A stretch of 64,000 bases of DNA from Phalacrocorax aristotelis (lineage: Eukaryota; Chordata; Aves; Suliformes; Phalacrocoracidae): positions 110,005,463 through 110,069,462 of the forward strand of contig NC_134277.1 in assembly GCF_949628215.1 (NCBI RefSeq). Direction: 5' to 3'. This document shows positions 27,401 through 39,400 of this stretch, in pieces. Position 1 is the stretch's first letter. Every line of letters starts with the position of its first letter. Both the position numbers and the translations under genes were made by a program. The notes below the pieces were generated by a model that saw nothing but the letters and a program-made list of their open reading frames with translations, did not search any database and was not told the origin of the DNA.

Positions 27401-30400
27401 AACTGTTATAGAAGTGGTTTTAGTTAGAATTTACATGCATCTAGAAATTTGTTAGCAAAGCTAACTCCTGTAAAAGGATATCTAACAGAATGTGGGTTTT
27501 GGAATAAATTATTTATTTATTCTGTCATGTATGTAACAAAATTCAGTATGGAAATGTGTTCTTTCTTAAGGATGACCGTTATTTCTACTCTAAGTTTCTT
27601 TTATTCCCTCCCCCAACCCCCAGCTAAATTCCATTCAGTTCAGGAAATCCCAATTTTCAAGTATCCTATTAAAATATTTAACTCTTACAGCCTAATTCAT
27701 TTTCACCAACTTAAAATATCAAAATGGCTAGTTCATTAAGATAACTTTGAATGCCAAGGCCACAGTGCACACAATTCCAGACCCAAGTGTCAGACCCAAA
27801 TCACAGCATACAAACAGCATGACTGTGCCATCTTCACAATCAGAACAGACAGAAACAATTTTATACAAAGGCTTAGATCCTATCAAATATACTGAAGTAC
27901 ATCATACAATACTTAGAAATGCGCAAGAGGATCTTGTGAAGAATAATTGATCACAGATCCTTCCCTCCTCTTTAACAATACTTTCATATGCAGACAAGAT
28001 GCTAATATGCATTGGAAACTAAATTCATGTTGATGACCCAGGCACAGAAGTCACAAAACGTTTTAGACTGCTTTAGAACAAAAAGTTGCTAGATGTTAAA
28101 TATCAACAACCACTGTCCCTATTCAATTAGTAACTGAAGCATACCTTAGCAACCAAAAATATCTTAGATCAGTATGTAAGAGATGTTCGATTAGTGCAGC
28201 AAACTACACGAGTATTAGGGACTAAATGAATCTGGTAGCCTGACAGAGGTGAGGCTGCCACAGGTCCAGCTGGTAGCAAGGCTGCGCACATGATCCCAGT
28301 AAGCACCCCCTTCACACATGCACACACACAGAGCCAGCCACACAGACCAGAAGAGACAGAAACAGCACTCACAAACACAACAAGCACTAATGGCCTCATC
28401 CCCTCTGGCTGACCAGGATGAAGGCTCACAACTGGCAACATACATATATGCAACGTGGATCCCTCCAGCTGCTGGCCCTGAGCCATACCACACCAATGCA
28501 TCAAGTGAGCACACTGGCGAAAAATTGACACCGCACTATTTCAGACACTGATGTTAGTATATAAATTCTTAATAGGTTTTTTCAAATACCTCTGTGGATT
28601 AAGGCAATGAGGAATGGAGGCCAGAACAGTCTAGGGATCTAACTTTACATTAAAAGCAATCCTTATAGCCAAGACATTCTATTCTTTGAGCTTCTTTTCA
28701 GCATCATCTCTAAGTCTTTCATTTAAAAGGCCAAACAGTTAACAAAAAAACAACAACAAAAACCACACACACACAAAAAGTACCCCACCAACATTTAGGT
28801 GTTGGGAGAAAAAAACCAAAACACTTCCTTATCAGCTCAAAGATAGCAACTTACAGAAAACAAAAAAAAATCAGATTTCTTAATCCTAGGTACTACTATT
28901 AGTTCCTGCAAAGTATCTGACTTACAATAACATTACAAAGAAACCCCACGGGTATTCCCACCGAAAAGTCAGTGACCACTAATTTGTGTACAATAAGATT
29001 GTACTATTCACACTGGACATCACTGGGTGACAAGATGTGACCAGGGCTTAAAGTTTGTATTGTTGTTAAATGAGTAAGAATAACCTCATTTACTTTTCTA
29101 AGAGCTACTCTTCCAGCACCCTCTCCTTGAAGGCATATTTGCAGTGTTAAACAAGTCTACCTCCTAGGTTTTTACAAGAACAATCTTCACCTCAAATTTA
29201 GTGACTGACTACAGAAAGCAGTCCATAACAGCGCAAGCATCTCTTATGTCCAAGATAAGTAAGTTTAAGTAAATAAACAATTGTGACCAAATAGGGAATA
29301 ATAAGCTGTATTTCACAAATTCATGAAAGTACGCTCCCAAAGAGAGACAGAAAAACATTAAGATGCAAGAGGTAGGCCTTACAGAAAGAGGAAAAGTTAA
29401 GCTACCATTGGCAAAAATATAGCAATAAGGCAATGAGATAATCAAGGATGTCTAGGCTCTAACACTGGCTTAACAACTTCAGAGCATACTCCAGTACCCA
29501 AGTATCTTATCGACACTAGGATTTCACCTCAACCAAGATTAATCATCAACAATCTTTACTTTTCCAAGTAAAGACAACATAAGATCTATAGGGAAAGAGT
29601 GACTCCAACATTGATTCAGTAGCAGTAGCTTAGAAGAGTAAAATCTTCCTATATGTGAATAGGACTAGTTCAAGAAATAGTGTTTGACAGTAAACTTGTT
29701 CTTAACACTTATGGGATTAAACAGCTGAGAGGGTGGAATGCATTTGTTTTTGGGGGGTTTGGCAGGATGGTTTGGATATTTTCAAGGACACATAATATAC
29801 TGCATCCTTTTTTAGTATTTCATTGCTAACAAAAGCAGAAGTACAAAAAAATTAAAGTTATTTAATTTGGGAAGGGAAATATATTTTAATGTCAGCAAAG
29901 TTGTCTGCCTCTCACTTTTCAAACATAAGATATATCGTTGTATGACAAATTGAACCTTTCTCAATCAATAAGGCAAATACTCTCCAAGTAAACTGAGCAT
30001 TTTGAATGCTATAACATTCATAGACTGGAGTTTCATTTTGCTGGGAGTACAGTAAATTGTTCAAATAGGTACTGCATGAAAGAAAGCAAGTTCCATTGCA
30101 GTACATTGACCCTGGCTGGATGTCAGGTGCCCACCAAATCCACTCTATCACTCCCCTATCAGCTGGGCAGGGGAGAGAAAATAGAACAAAAGGCTCACAG
30201 GAGGAGATAAGGATACGGAGAAATCAGTCACCAACTACCACCATGAGCAAGACAGACTCACATTGGGAAATTAAGTTTAATTTATTACCAATCAAATCAG
30301 AGTAGGGTAATGAGAAATAAAACTTAAAACACTGTCCTTCCATTCCTCCCTTCTTCCTGGGCTCAACTTCACTCATGAATTCTCTACCTCCTCCCCGAGT

Positions 30401-33400
30401 GGTGCAGGGCGACAGGGAATGGGGGTTGTGGCCAGTTCATCACACGTTGTCTCTACTGCTCCTTCCTCCCCAGGGGGAGGACTCCTCACACTCTTCCCCT
30501 ACTCCAGCGTGGGGTCCCTCCCACAGGAGACAGCCCTCCATGAACCTCTCCAACACAAGTCCTTCCCACAGGCAGCAGTTCTTCACAGACTGCTCTCCAG
30601 TCGGGGTCCCTCCCACAGGGTGCAGTCCTTCAGGAACAGACTGCTCCAGCAGGGGTCCCCCACGGGGTCACAAGTCCTGCCAGCAACCCTGCTCCAGCGA
30701 GGGCTCCTCTCTCCACGGGTCCACAGGTCCTGCCAGGAGCCTGCTCCAGTGAGGGCTTCCCACAGGGTCACAGCCTCCTTTGGGCCCACATCCACCTGCT
30801 CTGGCATGGGGTCCTCCACGGGCTGCAGGTGGGTATCTGCTCCACTGTTAACCTCTGTGGGCTGCAGGGGGACAGCCTGCCTCACCAGGGTCTTCACCAC
30901 AGGCTGCAGGGGAATCTCTGTTCTGGTGCCTAGAATACCTCCTCCCCCTCCTTCTTCAATGACCTTGGTATCTGCAGAGTTGTTCCTCTCACATATTCTC
31001 ACTCCCCTCTCCAGATGCAACTGCTGTTGTGCAGCGACTTTTCCCCCTTCTTAAATCTGTTATCCCAGAGGTGCTACCACTGTCACTGATGGGCTTGGCC
31101 TTGGCCAGCGGTGGATCCGACTTGGAGCAGGCTGCCAGGGGCTCTATCAGACATAGGGGAAGCTTCTAGTAGCTTGTCACAGAAGCCACCTCTGTAGCAC
31201 CCCCCACTACCAAAACCTTGCCATGCAAACCCAATGCATCCATCCAAATTGAGAATTTTGCTTCTACATTTATCAAAAAAAAGAAATAGTGTGGAAAAAT
31301 AACTAGGATTCAAGCCTAAAAGGATATTTTTCCACCCAAAAACAAGTATTACATTTTCCTTTTAACAAGTTATAGGCTTACCCTCTGTCACAAGCTGCTC
31401 CCCTTGAAATTCTTCATCAAATACAATGTTTCTCAATAAGCTGTTTTCTGGGATTATGTGTTTTCTTACCTCAGGTTTATACATCATAGCTCTGTTAAAG
31501 TGATAAAGAAACAAGAGTCATTATATTACATAAAGTATTGAAAACACCAATTTGAAATGGTTGGTAAAAATCCAACAAAGTTTACCTTTATCATTGTTCG
31601 AATACCCCAAGCTCAAATCTGTAAGCATTCATTTAAAACTGATATCTTTTCATAATATTAAAATGGTTAAAGAAATACCTGCTCTATTGCTGCACATTAA
31701 AAGGAACCACTGAAATAACGGCTACCACACACTTGTCTTTCCAAGATGCTTGCTCTCTGCTGTCAGTCACACCTACCTAGATTTCTGATAAGTACCTCAG
31801 GAGTGATTTTTCAGTCACCACAGGAAGCAGGAAAATGCTAATTTGGTCACGAGTGAAAGCCTTTTAAAGGGAAAAATTGACTAGTCAATAGCAGAGTGGC
31901 ATCAGGTGCCAGCCAACAGCAGGAACATGGAGCCAAGGAGCATGACTGCCAACAGGACAAAAAAGACTGGGAGGCAAAGGGATATAAATAGTCGCTGGGG
32001 AAAACGGGAAACTGCAGGTCAGTAAGAGGAAACCTGGCACTCAGATAGCATCAGAGCCGTGAAAGTGGAAAGAATATCTCAGCACTACTAACTCTCAGGT
32101 ATAAGCTACTTACCAGGGTGCTGACTATGTATATTTTTAGAGCAAAGAACTTGAGCCACAAGTTGGCAGACTAGACAGATTACTCATTTCACATTCCTGC
32201 CTGAGTCCAAATCATGTTCTCCTTCTAGTACACAATTACAGAATGGGGTTTGACTGGCTTACATTGTTCAGCCATTCCAAGAAATAAGCACCTCTCTGAA
32301 ATTATCAAGGGAGACTTCAGAGAAGCTCCCACCCAGAAACAACCAACTAGACCACCATGTTCCAGAACCAAATGCCATGCCTGCTGACTAATAAAATCAG
32401 TAACAAATAAGTTCACTCACCTACCAATGTCCAGAGTCTGAATAAAAAAGTTTCCAACACTACCTATACAAGAGCATCAAGCTTCTTAATGGGTTTTCTG
32501 TTAATCAGTAGATCAGAGCTTTTCCCTAAGTATTTTTGCCCTTTGAGCAGGATTCAATGATAGCAAGCATTGCTTCGGACAAGACAGTTCATACAAAAAT
32601 CAGTAACAAGCATCTTCTAAGGTATCTAAGATAAGCCAATTTTCTATCAAGGCCACAAATGCAGCTATTCCACGAGCTTTTTATTTAAAGACATACAGTT
32701 GAATTCAGCTATGTTTAATTCTTTATTTGGATAATAAATAAAATGGCTTTACCAAGTTTCAGGCAATCACATTTAAAAACAAGGTAAACGCTGCTATTCT
32801 GAAATTTTGCACTGAATTATGATAATTAGCACCTTAGTGTTCTGCCTATTCTTAACATTTTGCATTATCACTATACACCACACACAGTACAAGTCAGAAG
32901 TGCTACTTACATCATTTAAAAGCAGAGTATGCCATTTTTGTGCATTTGAGTTATGCAAATTGAAATGCAGAGTAACATAGCCTCTATTTAGGCTCAATAA
33001 GATATATTCTACAAATTTCCTTAGTGTGTTATGAGCATATGTGGATGTTATTTCTCTCACATACACATTTACTCAAACACTGTCTTCATCAACAGAATTC
33101 AGCAAATGAAGATACAAATCTTGTTCAAAACTTAATGCCAAATTTCAGAACTACTCCTTTTGTGAGCCTTTTCTTGAAAAATTAAAGCTATGTACATATT
33201 GGAAAGAGAGATACCAAGATAGAACACAACTCTCTTCCAATATAAAAAAGCAAAAATTTTCCCCAAAACTCACACTCAAATTCAAGAATGTAAAAAGAAA
33301 ATAAAACCCTTAACTAGGATTATAGCTACAGTATGTAAACAAGACCACAAACAAAAACCAAACCCTTACCAAACAACCTACCAGGCATAAGACTTACTAG

Positions 33401-36400
33401 ATCTCTCCATATCATCACTGTCTTTTGGTTTATTTTTCCTATTTTTGGAAGCATGTTAAAACCACACTTGTGGTAGCACACACCTCTGGTTTTAACTTTT
33501 TATTAAACATACGTCTCTGTTACAACAGTAAAGTATGTCTTACCTACGATACTGCTGCCTAGAAATTTCATCTCCACAAAAAAAACATATTGTTGATACC
33601 AATGTGTTTGTTTTATGGAAGTTTTTTTCCATTGGGTTCCACGTTATAGTAATCACCTGATAAAATAGACAACACAGAAAATAAATCTTATTGTTAGTAC
33701 TAATGTTTGGAAGAGGAGTCAACAAATTACTGCAATACAAGTGAAATAGGATTTAACACAAGTTAAGTGAGATTTGAATAAAGACCTAGTCAGACACACT
33801 CACTGATCACATTTATTTTAATTTCAATTAATAAAACTAGCTCAGAATCAGGTATTCTACTTACTTCATGTGTTCCTTCTCTTAGTACAAACTTCTCAGG
33901 AGATACCGTCATTACCTGAGGATCCATAACTGGTTTTGTCCATAGGTTTGCAAAGCACAATGCTTTAACATAGGCAGCCCGAGAACCTGTATTTTTTATG
34001 CAGAAGGAAGCTTTCCTTAATCCTGCAGGCACTAATCCATCCAGTGTTATCATGTAACTATCTGACAGTTTTTTAACATTTTCTAAAGTTATATTGCTTG
34101 TTCCTCCATATCCAGATAATGGTATCTGCAGGGGGGAATAAAAGAAAAAAGAAATTCACCAAAATAAACAGTATTTCAAATGAAAGCAAGCTTCTTACTA
34201 GAACTTCTGTACAACTATGGTAAACTATATAAGCAGTTACAAAAATACAAATGAAAATGCTTAAAACAAACTGAAAAGACCCTGCAAGAAATTAAAAAGC
34301 CAAAGTTTATTCAATGTGTTAGGCTTTACTGAAAATTAATCTAAGGCTAACCTATAAAACAAGGCAAGTTCAGATTTTTGACAGTTCTAGAATTAAGATC
34401 TTGGGTTACTTTTAACATAATACACAAAAATCTTTTTTCATCCTTCACAAGGGGAAAAAGCACAGGCAAAATTGAGGCTAATGTTCAAACTGTAAAATTT
34501 AGTGCCCGCACAATCTTTAACAAGTACAGAGATATGCATAGTGTAATCTTGAAAAGTTTCAACTTTAATAGAAACAGCTATTCAGTATTGGATTTAAAAC
34601 AATTACAAAAAAGATATGTTCAAATTTTTTAGAAGTTAGGTTGCAACTCTTACAGTAAACTTAATTCCTGGCTGTGATCGAATCCCCAGCTGTTTGATTT
34701 CCAGCTTTGCAAAGAAGCAAGTTATTCGAGTAGGTGCAAACATTAAGTATATGTTAGTATCTTCTTTGGGACGGATTTTGAGTTCCCAATTACTAGTTAA
34801 GCGTTCTTCTGATCCGAATATATTTTGCAGCTATAAAAACAAAGGCATCAGAAGTAAATGACTACAATAGAAAAAACATATAGTAATAAGACTTACTTCA
34901 CTAGTAACCCAAAATTAACCTCTTCAAAACCTGGATTAATTCAGTCGCTAATAGCACATATTTAAGATTGCAATGCTTAATATGTAACAGAAAAGACCAA
35001 TTCAAGATACTTTATATTCCCACAATAAGCATATCAGTGCCTCTCGTTTTGGACTGCAGAGTTTTTTTGCTTTCAATCACAATACAGTAAGGCTGAACTT
35101 GACCAGCACTACATTAATTCCCTCTCAGTTGAAGATTTTAGATATCTGAGTAAAAAAGGGGATACGAATTTATGTGGACTACGTAGCAAAAAACCCTCTA
35201 GTTATGGTAATTCCCAAAAGCTAATTCTAGTTTTAATTTGCTCCCTCCCTCATGTACACAAAGTACCTTGGAGCGAGGTCTGGAATCCCTCCTGCAAGAA
35301 GAGCCACTGAATCCACTGGGTGTTGACTCTACTGTGCTACAGCAGCTTAAAGAGCTATAAACTGAGCTCCAGTTTGCAGCAACTCTGTTATGGTTTCAGC
35401 TCTTCGTCAGATTGCAGCATAGCTTAAGCTCTGTTACCATGCCCATCTTGGCAGTCTCAAGTGCAAATACTCACACAGCCTGCTAGTCACTGGCATTTAT
35501 AAAGGAACAACCCTTCAGGGCAAAGACATCTTTATTACAAATGTTTCCCAATAGTTGTCAAACGCTAAAGAGAAATTTTATTGACAGTTACCTGAAAGCA
35601 GTCTTGATCCTGGCCTCTTATCAACAGTCTTAAATGCTGGGTCACAGCTGAAGAGTCATTTCTTAGAGTTAACTTCTGCTGGCTGAAAAATATGAAGTTC
35701 AGTTATATTTTACAGCAAATGTAAATTAACTGCATATGTGTATTCATGGAAACAATGAAAATGGGATAACAAACTTTAAAGTAATTATATTAACAAAAAA
35801 ATCACCTCTTGGTACACAGAATACGTTAGCTACAAAGTTACTTCTGTATTCTCAAACTTAGACCTTACAATATTATACACTACGCATCAATCCTCATACA
35901 GGGAAAAAAAACTCAAAATATATATAAATGCAGCTTTTCCAGAGTTTCAAGCATTGTGCTTAACAGCTTCAACTTTTAAAGCATGCAGCAGTTGTGTCAA
36001 TACAAAATTTCCTCAAAAAAACCCACTAAGACACAGTTATAATTAGATTATCCAGAGCCACTTAGTTGTGCAGAAACAGAATCTTGTGAGTAGTCTGGCC
36101 CAGATTCACCACAAGAGTTACAAAGAACTCAGTTAAGGATAAATTTTAAATGATAGAATAATACCCTTCCATCAAATTGCTTGGAAAATATTTTCCACTA
36201 AGTTTTACTTACATAACACACTAATCTTACAGAATCAGATATTATTCTAACAATAACTGAAGAGTCCTGCAGAATACAAAAAGCTCAAAAAAGATCACAG
36301 TTTGTTTCCAAATATTTATTGCACACAAAAAAAATAATTGTAATATCCTGCTGCTAACACTTGAGTTGCAAGACAGCTTAATTTATTACCTGTGGATCAT

Positions 36401-39400
36401 TAATGTGAATAAGGACAGTAAGGAAGTTTTACTTCAAAAAAGTGCAATATCAAATACTTAACATGATCTTCTACATGAACAGCTGCCAAGCTTATACTTA
36501 CACTGATTCTCCAAGTGTTACTCCTCCCCAGGCAATGAACTGCTTGTTGGAGAGAATGGGTGGGATGTCCGAACAGCTAGCAGCTGTAGACACCGGTCTG
36601 TTTTCCTCAGCCTCCGCCTCACCTTTTATCACCACTTCATACTGAGGCCCAGATGGCAGCACAAGGATTTTCAAAGTACTTTAAAAATAAATAAATAAAT
36701 CCCACCACAGAACAAGATACACAGAAAACAAAACATAACTGAAACAAAAAATTATAGAAAGGCCTTTTTAAAACTACCCTCTTATGGGGAAATATTTTTT
36801 TTATGACAAAGGCCAGCATTAGGCATAGTAAAATTTAAATCCTTTCACTTGTAAATATGCATGCCACATGTACCTCAAGCAATCTTCTGAAGTATTTCAT
36901 CTGGAAATGGTTCAGATAAGTATTTGAGAGACTACAGCTAAGCAAATTTTTTTGTGCATGTTAACTTCTGATAATTTTGACACATTAATTTTGGAGAGAA
37001 ACAAAGTCTGGCTGTCTCTACATACATTAAAGAGATGCCTTTTGAAATACCTGTGAAACTTCAATTAGTTTTACAAACGTGAGATACCCAGGAGCGTCAA
37101 AATTAAACTCTGAGTCCTGTTAACAACAGTAGCGTTCTATTCCACAAAGCCAAGATTTTTTTCCTCACTTTGTTTCCTGGAATTGCTGTGAGAAAGAACA
37201 ACGGGCCTACACACAGGGAACCAGGCCACCTACAGCTGGCTTTTCACGATATGGTCTGTACCCTGTAGGACATAAGCACAGTGCAGATGACTACTGCCTT
37301 CTTCAGGCAGAGCAGAGAATGAGAGAATCAGAGATGAATGAGAGCATTAGGAGGACAGATTCAAATTATTAAATACAAAGAAATGGGCTAATACTGAATA
37401 GGAAAACTGGCCTTAACAAGCAAAGAAAACAGAGGAGAAACTAGACACACACACAAAAAAACCCAAAACAAAACAAAAAAAAACCAGAAGAGGAACCAGG
37501 AAAAAAGAAAGTGCTGCCTAATTAAGGAGGACAAAAGCCAACAGATAAATAAAACAAAGGGATATAGAGAAGGAAGTGGAAGTCAGAGTTATCTAACCAA
37601 TGATACAGGGAATAAGAGAAAAAAACAATTAAAAAAAAAACAAAACAGGAAAAAAAGACTAGGATATAAAAAAGCCATAGGGCAGGAAGAAAATCAAGCT
37701 TTTAAAGAACAGGCTGAAGCATTTGCTATAGCACAGACCCACTTAAGAGCCAGGAATGAAACTCAAGAACCTCCAACTCTATCTGTCATTGAATTCCTAC
37801 AACGCCTACTGACAGAGCACAACATCCCACCAGTAGGGACCATGAACTCTTGTTACTGCTTTAGTCTATTAGTCTTTTGGGAGCATTTGAAAGTGGACTG
37901 CAAAGTTTCCTACCCTACTGAGTACCCTGAACGAGTAAAGCAAAGAAGTTACGCATAAGGCCACAGGAAAGCAACGATTAACCACCTTGCATGCCTATCC
38001 ATTCAGATCATGCTGTCATTATCACAGAACTCATGGTTTAATTTAATGCACTGTGTAGACCCAATGAAGCTAGACAGTGAAGCTGAACATATTCTGGGCA
38101 AATTAATTTGTCCGTTCTTGCTCTATTACAGCGGAAACCGGAAAACACGTAACAAAAGAGAAAAGGCTGTTCTGGAGAAATTAACCTGACCCCTGCCATT
38201 GCCAAAAAACTCTTACATGACACCAGAATGGTCATTTGAACCAATCAACTCTATTTTGCAGAATAAAATTTGACAGGTGGTAATATGCAAAAATATGAAT
38301 GCTTACATCTGCAAACAGAACATGTATATTAGTGCTGTACAGGATTTACAGCCAAACTTTTATTTGATTATGGCAGCCAAAATTAATGAATACTTTTGAT
38401 CCTGATCTGTGCTTGAGTTTTTTCATATGCAAAACAGAAATAACATTTCCCTTGATTCAGCAGAGTGAAGAAGAGGGAAGCAACTGAAGGGGCTGCTGAA
38501 GATAAGTATGTTAAATTTTTGCACTTCTTTAGAAACAAGTACTATATAAGGGGCTTCAGGGACTTAGTCCATTTATTTATACTAAAGAAGTCTCCGGATA
38601 TCCATTGATGTGTGATGGGAAACATTAGCTACTCATTAGGCTATGTACAGCAAAGAGGCAAGGAATCTATGGAACAGGTGAATCCTAGTAAAAATGTACT
38701 CTCTAATGAACGAGGACTCTCACAAAAACAGCTAAGGTCAAAATTCCCCTTATGGGTAAAGCTTTCAATTTGTTCATGACCTTGAGGTCAAAAGTAGCTC
38801 TGTTTAAAAGAGGGAGCATAAAATCAGTTACATTACCTTTCTGTAGTCATTATGGTTTTTGGAAAAAACAGGACAGTCACTTCTCGCTCTTCTCCAGGAA
38901 GAAGGAAAAGATCCTCAGGTTCAACAGCAAAGCAGCTGTCCTGACTTGATGTCTGAAGGTGGGCAAGGGGAAAAGGGAGGGTTGGTTACTTATTTTAAGG
39001 CAGTAAACACTTGTACCATATATAATACAGTTTGGTTGTGCACCTGTTGCACACAAAGTTCAGACAATTCAAATGCACCTGGCACCTTCAGAGCTCTCCC
39101 ATAACCCTGCACTAGTTAAACTCCTCTAAAAAGATGCGCACTTAGTACAAACACCTCATGAAAAAGAAGCATCTTAAGACATCAGCTGTATACACAACAC
39201 TGAAGGGGCCACAAAGAGATTTAAAAAATTTAACAGTAAGTACAACATGGCAATGGTACACCACCAGAGTAGTAACATCACTAATCTCAGCAGTGATACC
39301 AATCATTACTGCTATCAATTAGTATCCAGTATCATCACATTACTGTAGCATTTGCAATACTAGTTATGCATCCTACTTCCACGGCCTGTGCTTCAAGAAA

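Larger units (their letters stand above)
26712..31381 (-). other. CEP192: CEP192 intron (4.7 kb) with solo LTR
   Basis: It carries the LTR at 30097-31238 and an unexplained GC- and CA-rich patch at 28190-28545. The rest is AT-rich unique sequence. Confidence 0.6.

Noticed and set aside
28169..28551. Overlapping open frames on both strands
   Set aside because: They come from the locally higher GC content and CA repeat; no domain, signal or splice borders.
30419..31054. Open frames of 211 (plus) and 145 (minus) codons
   Set aside because: Both lie wholly inside the solo LTR and arise from its GC-rich repeated units. They match no retroviral or host protein I recognise.
33999..34053. ATG at the start of the [12 protein letters not shown] reading as a gene start
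   Set aside because: The frame extends upstream through [11 protein letters not shown] to a good acceptor at 34126-34127, so it is an internal Met of an exon.
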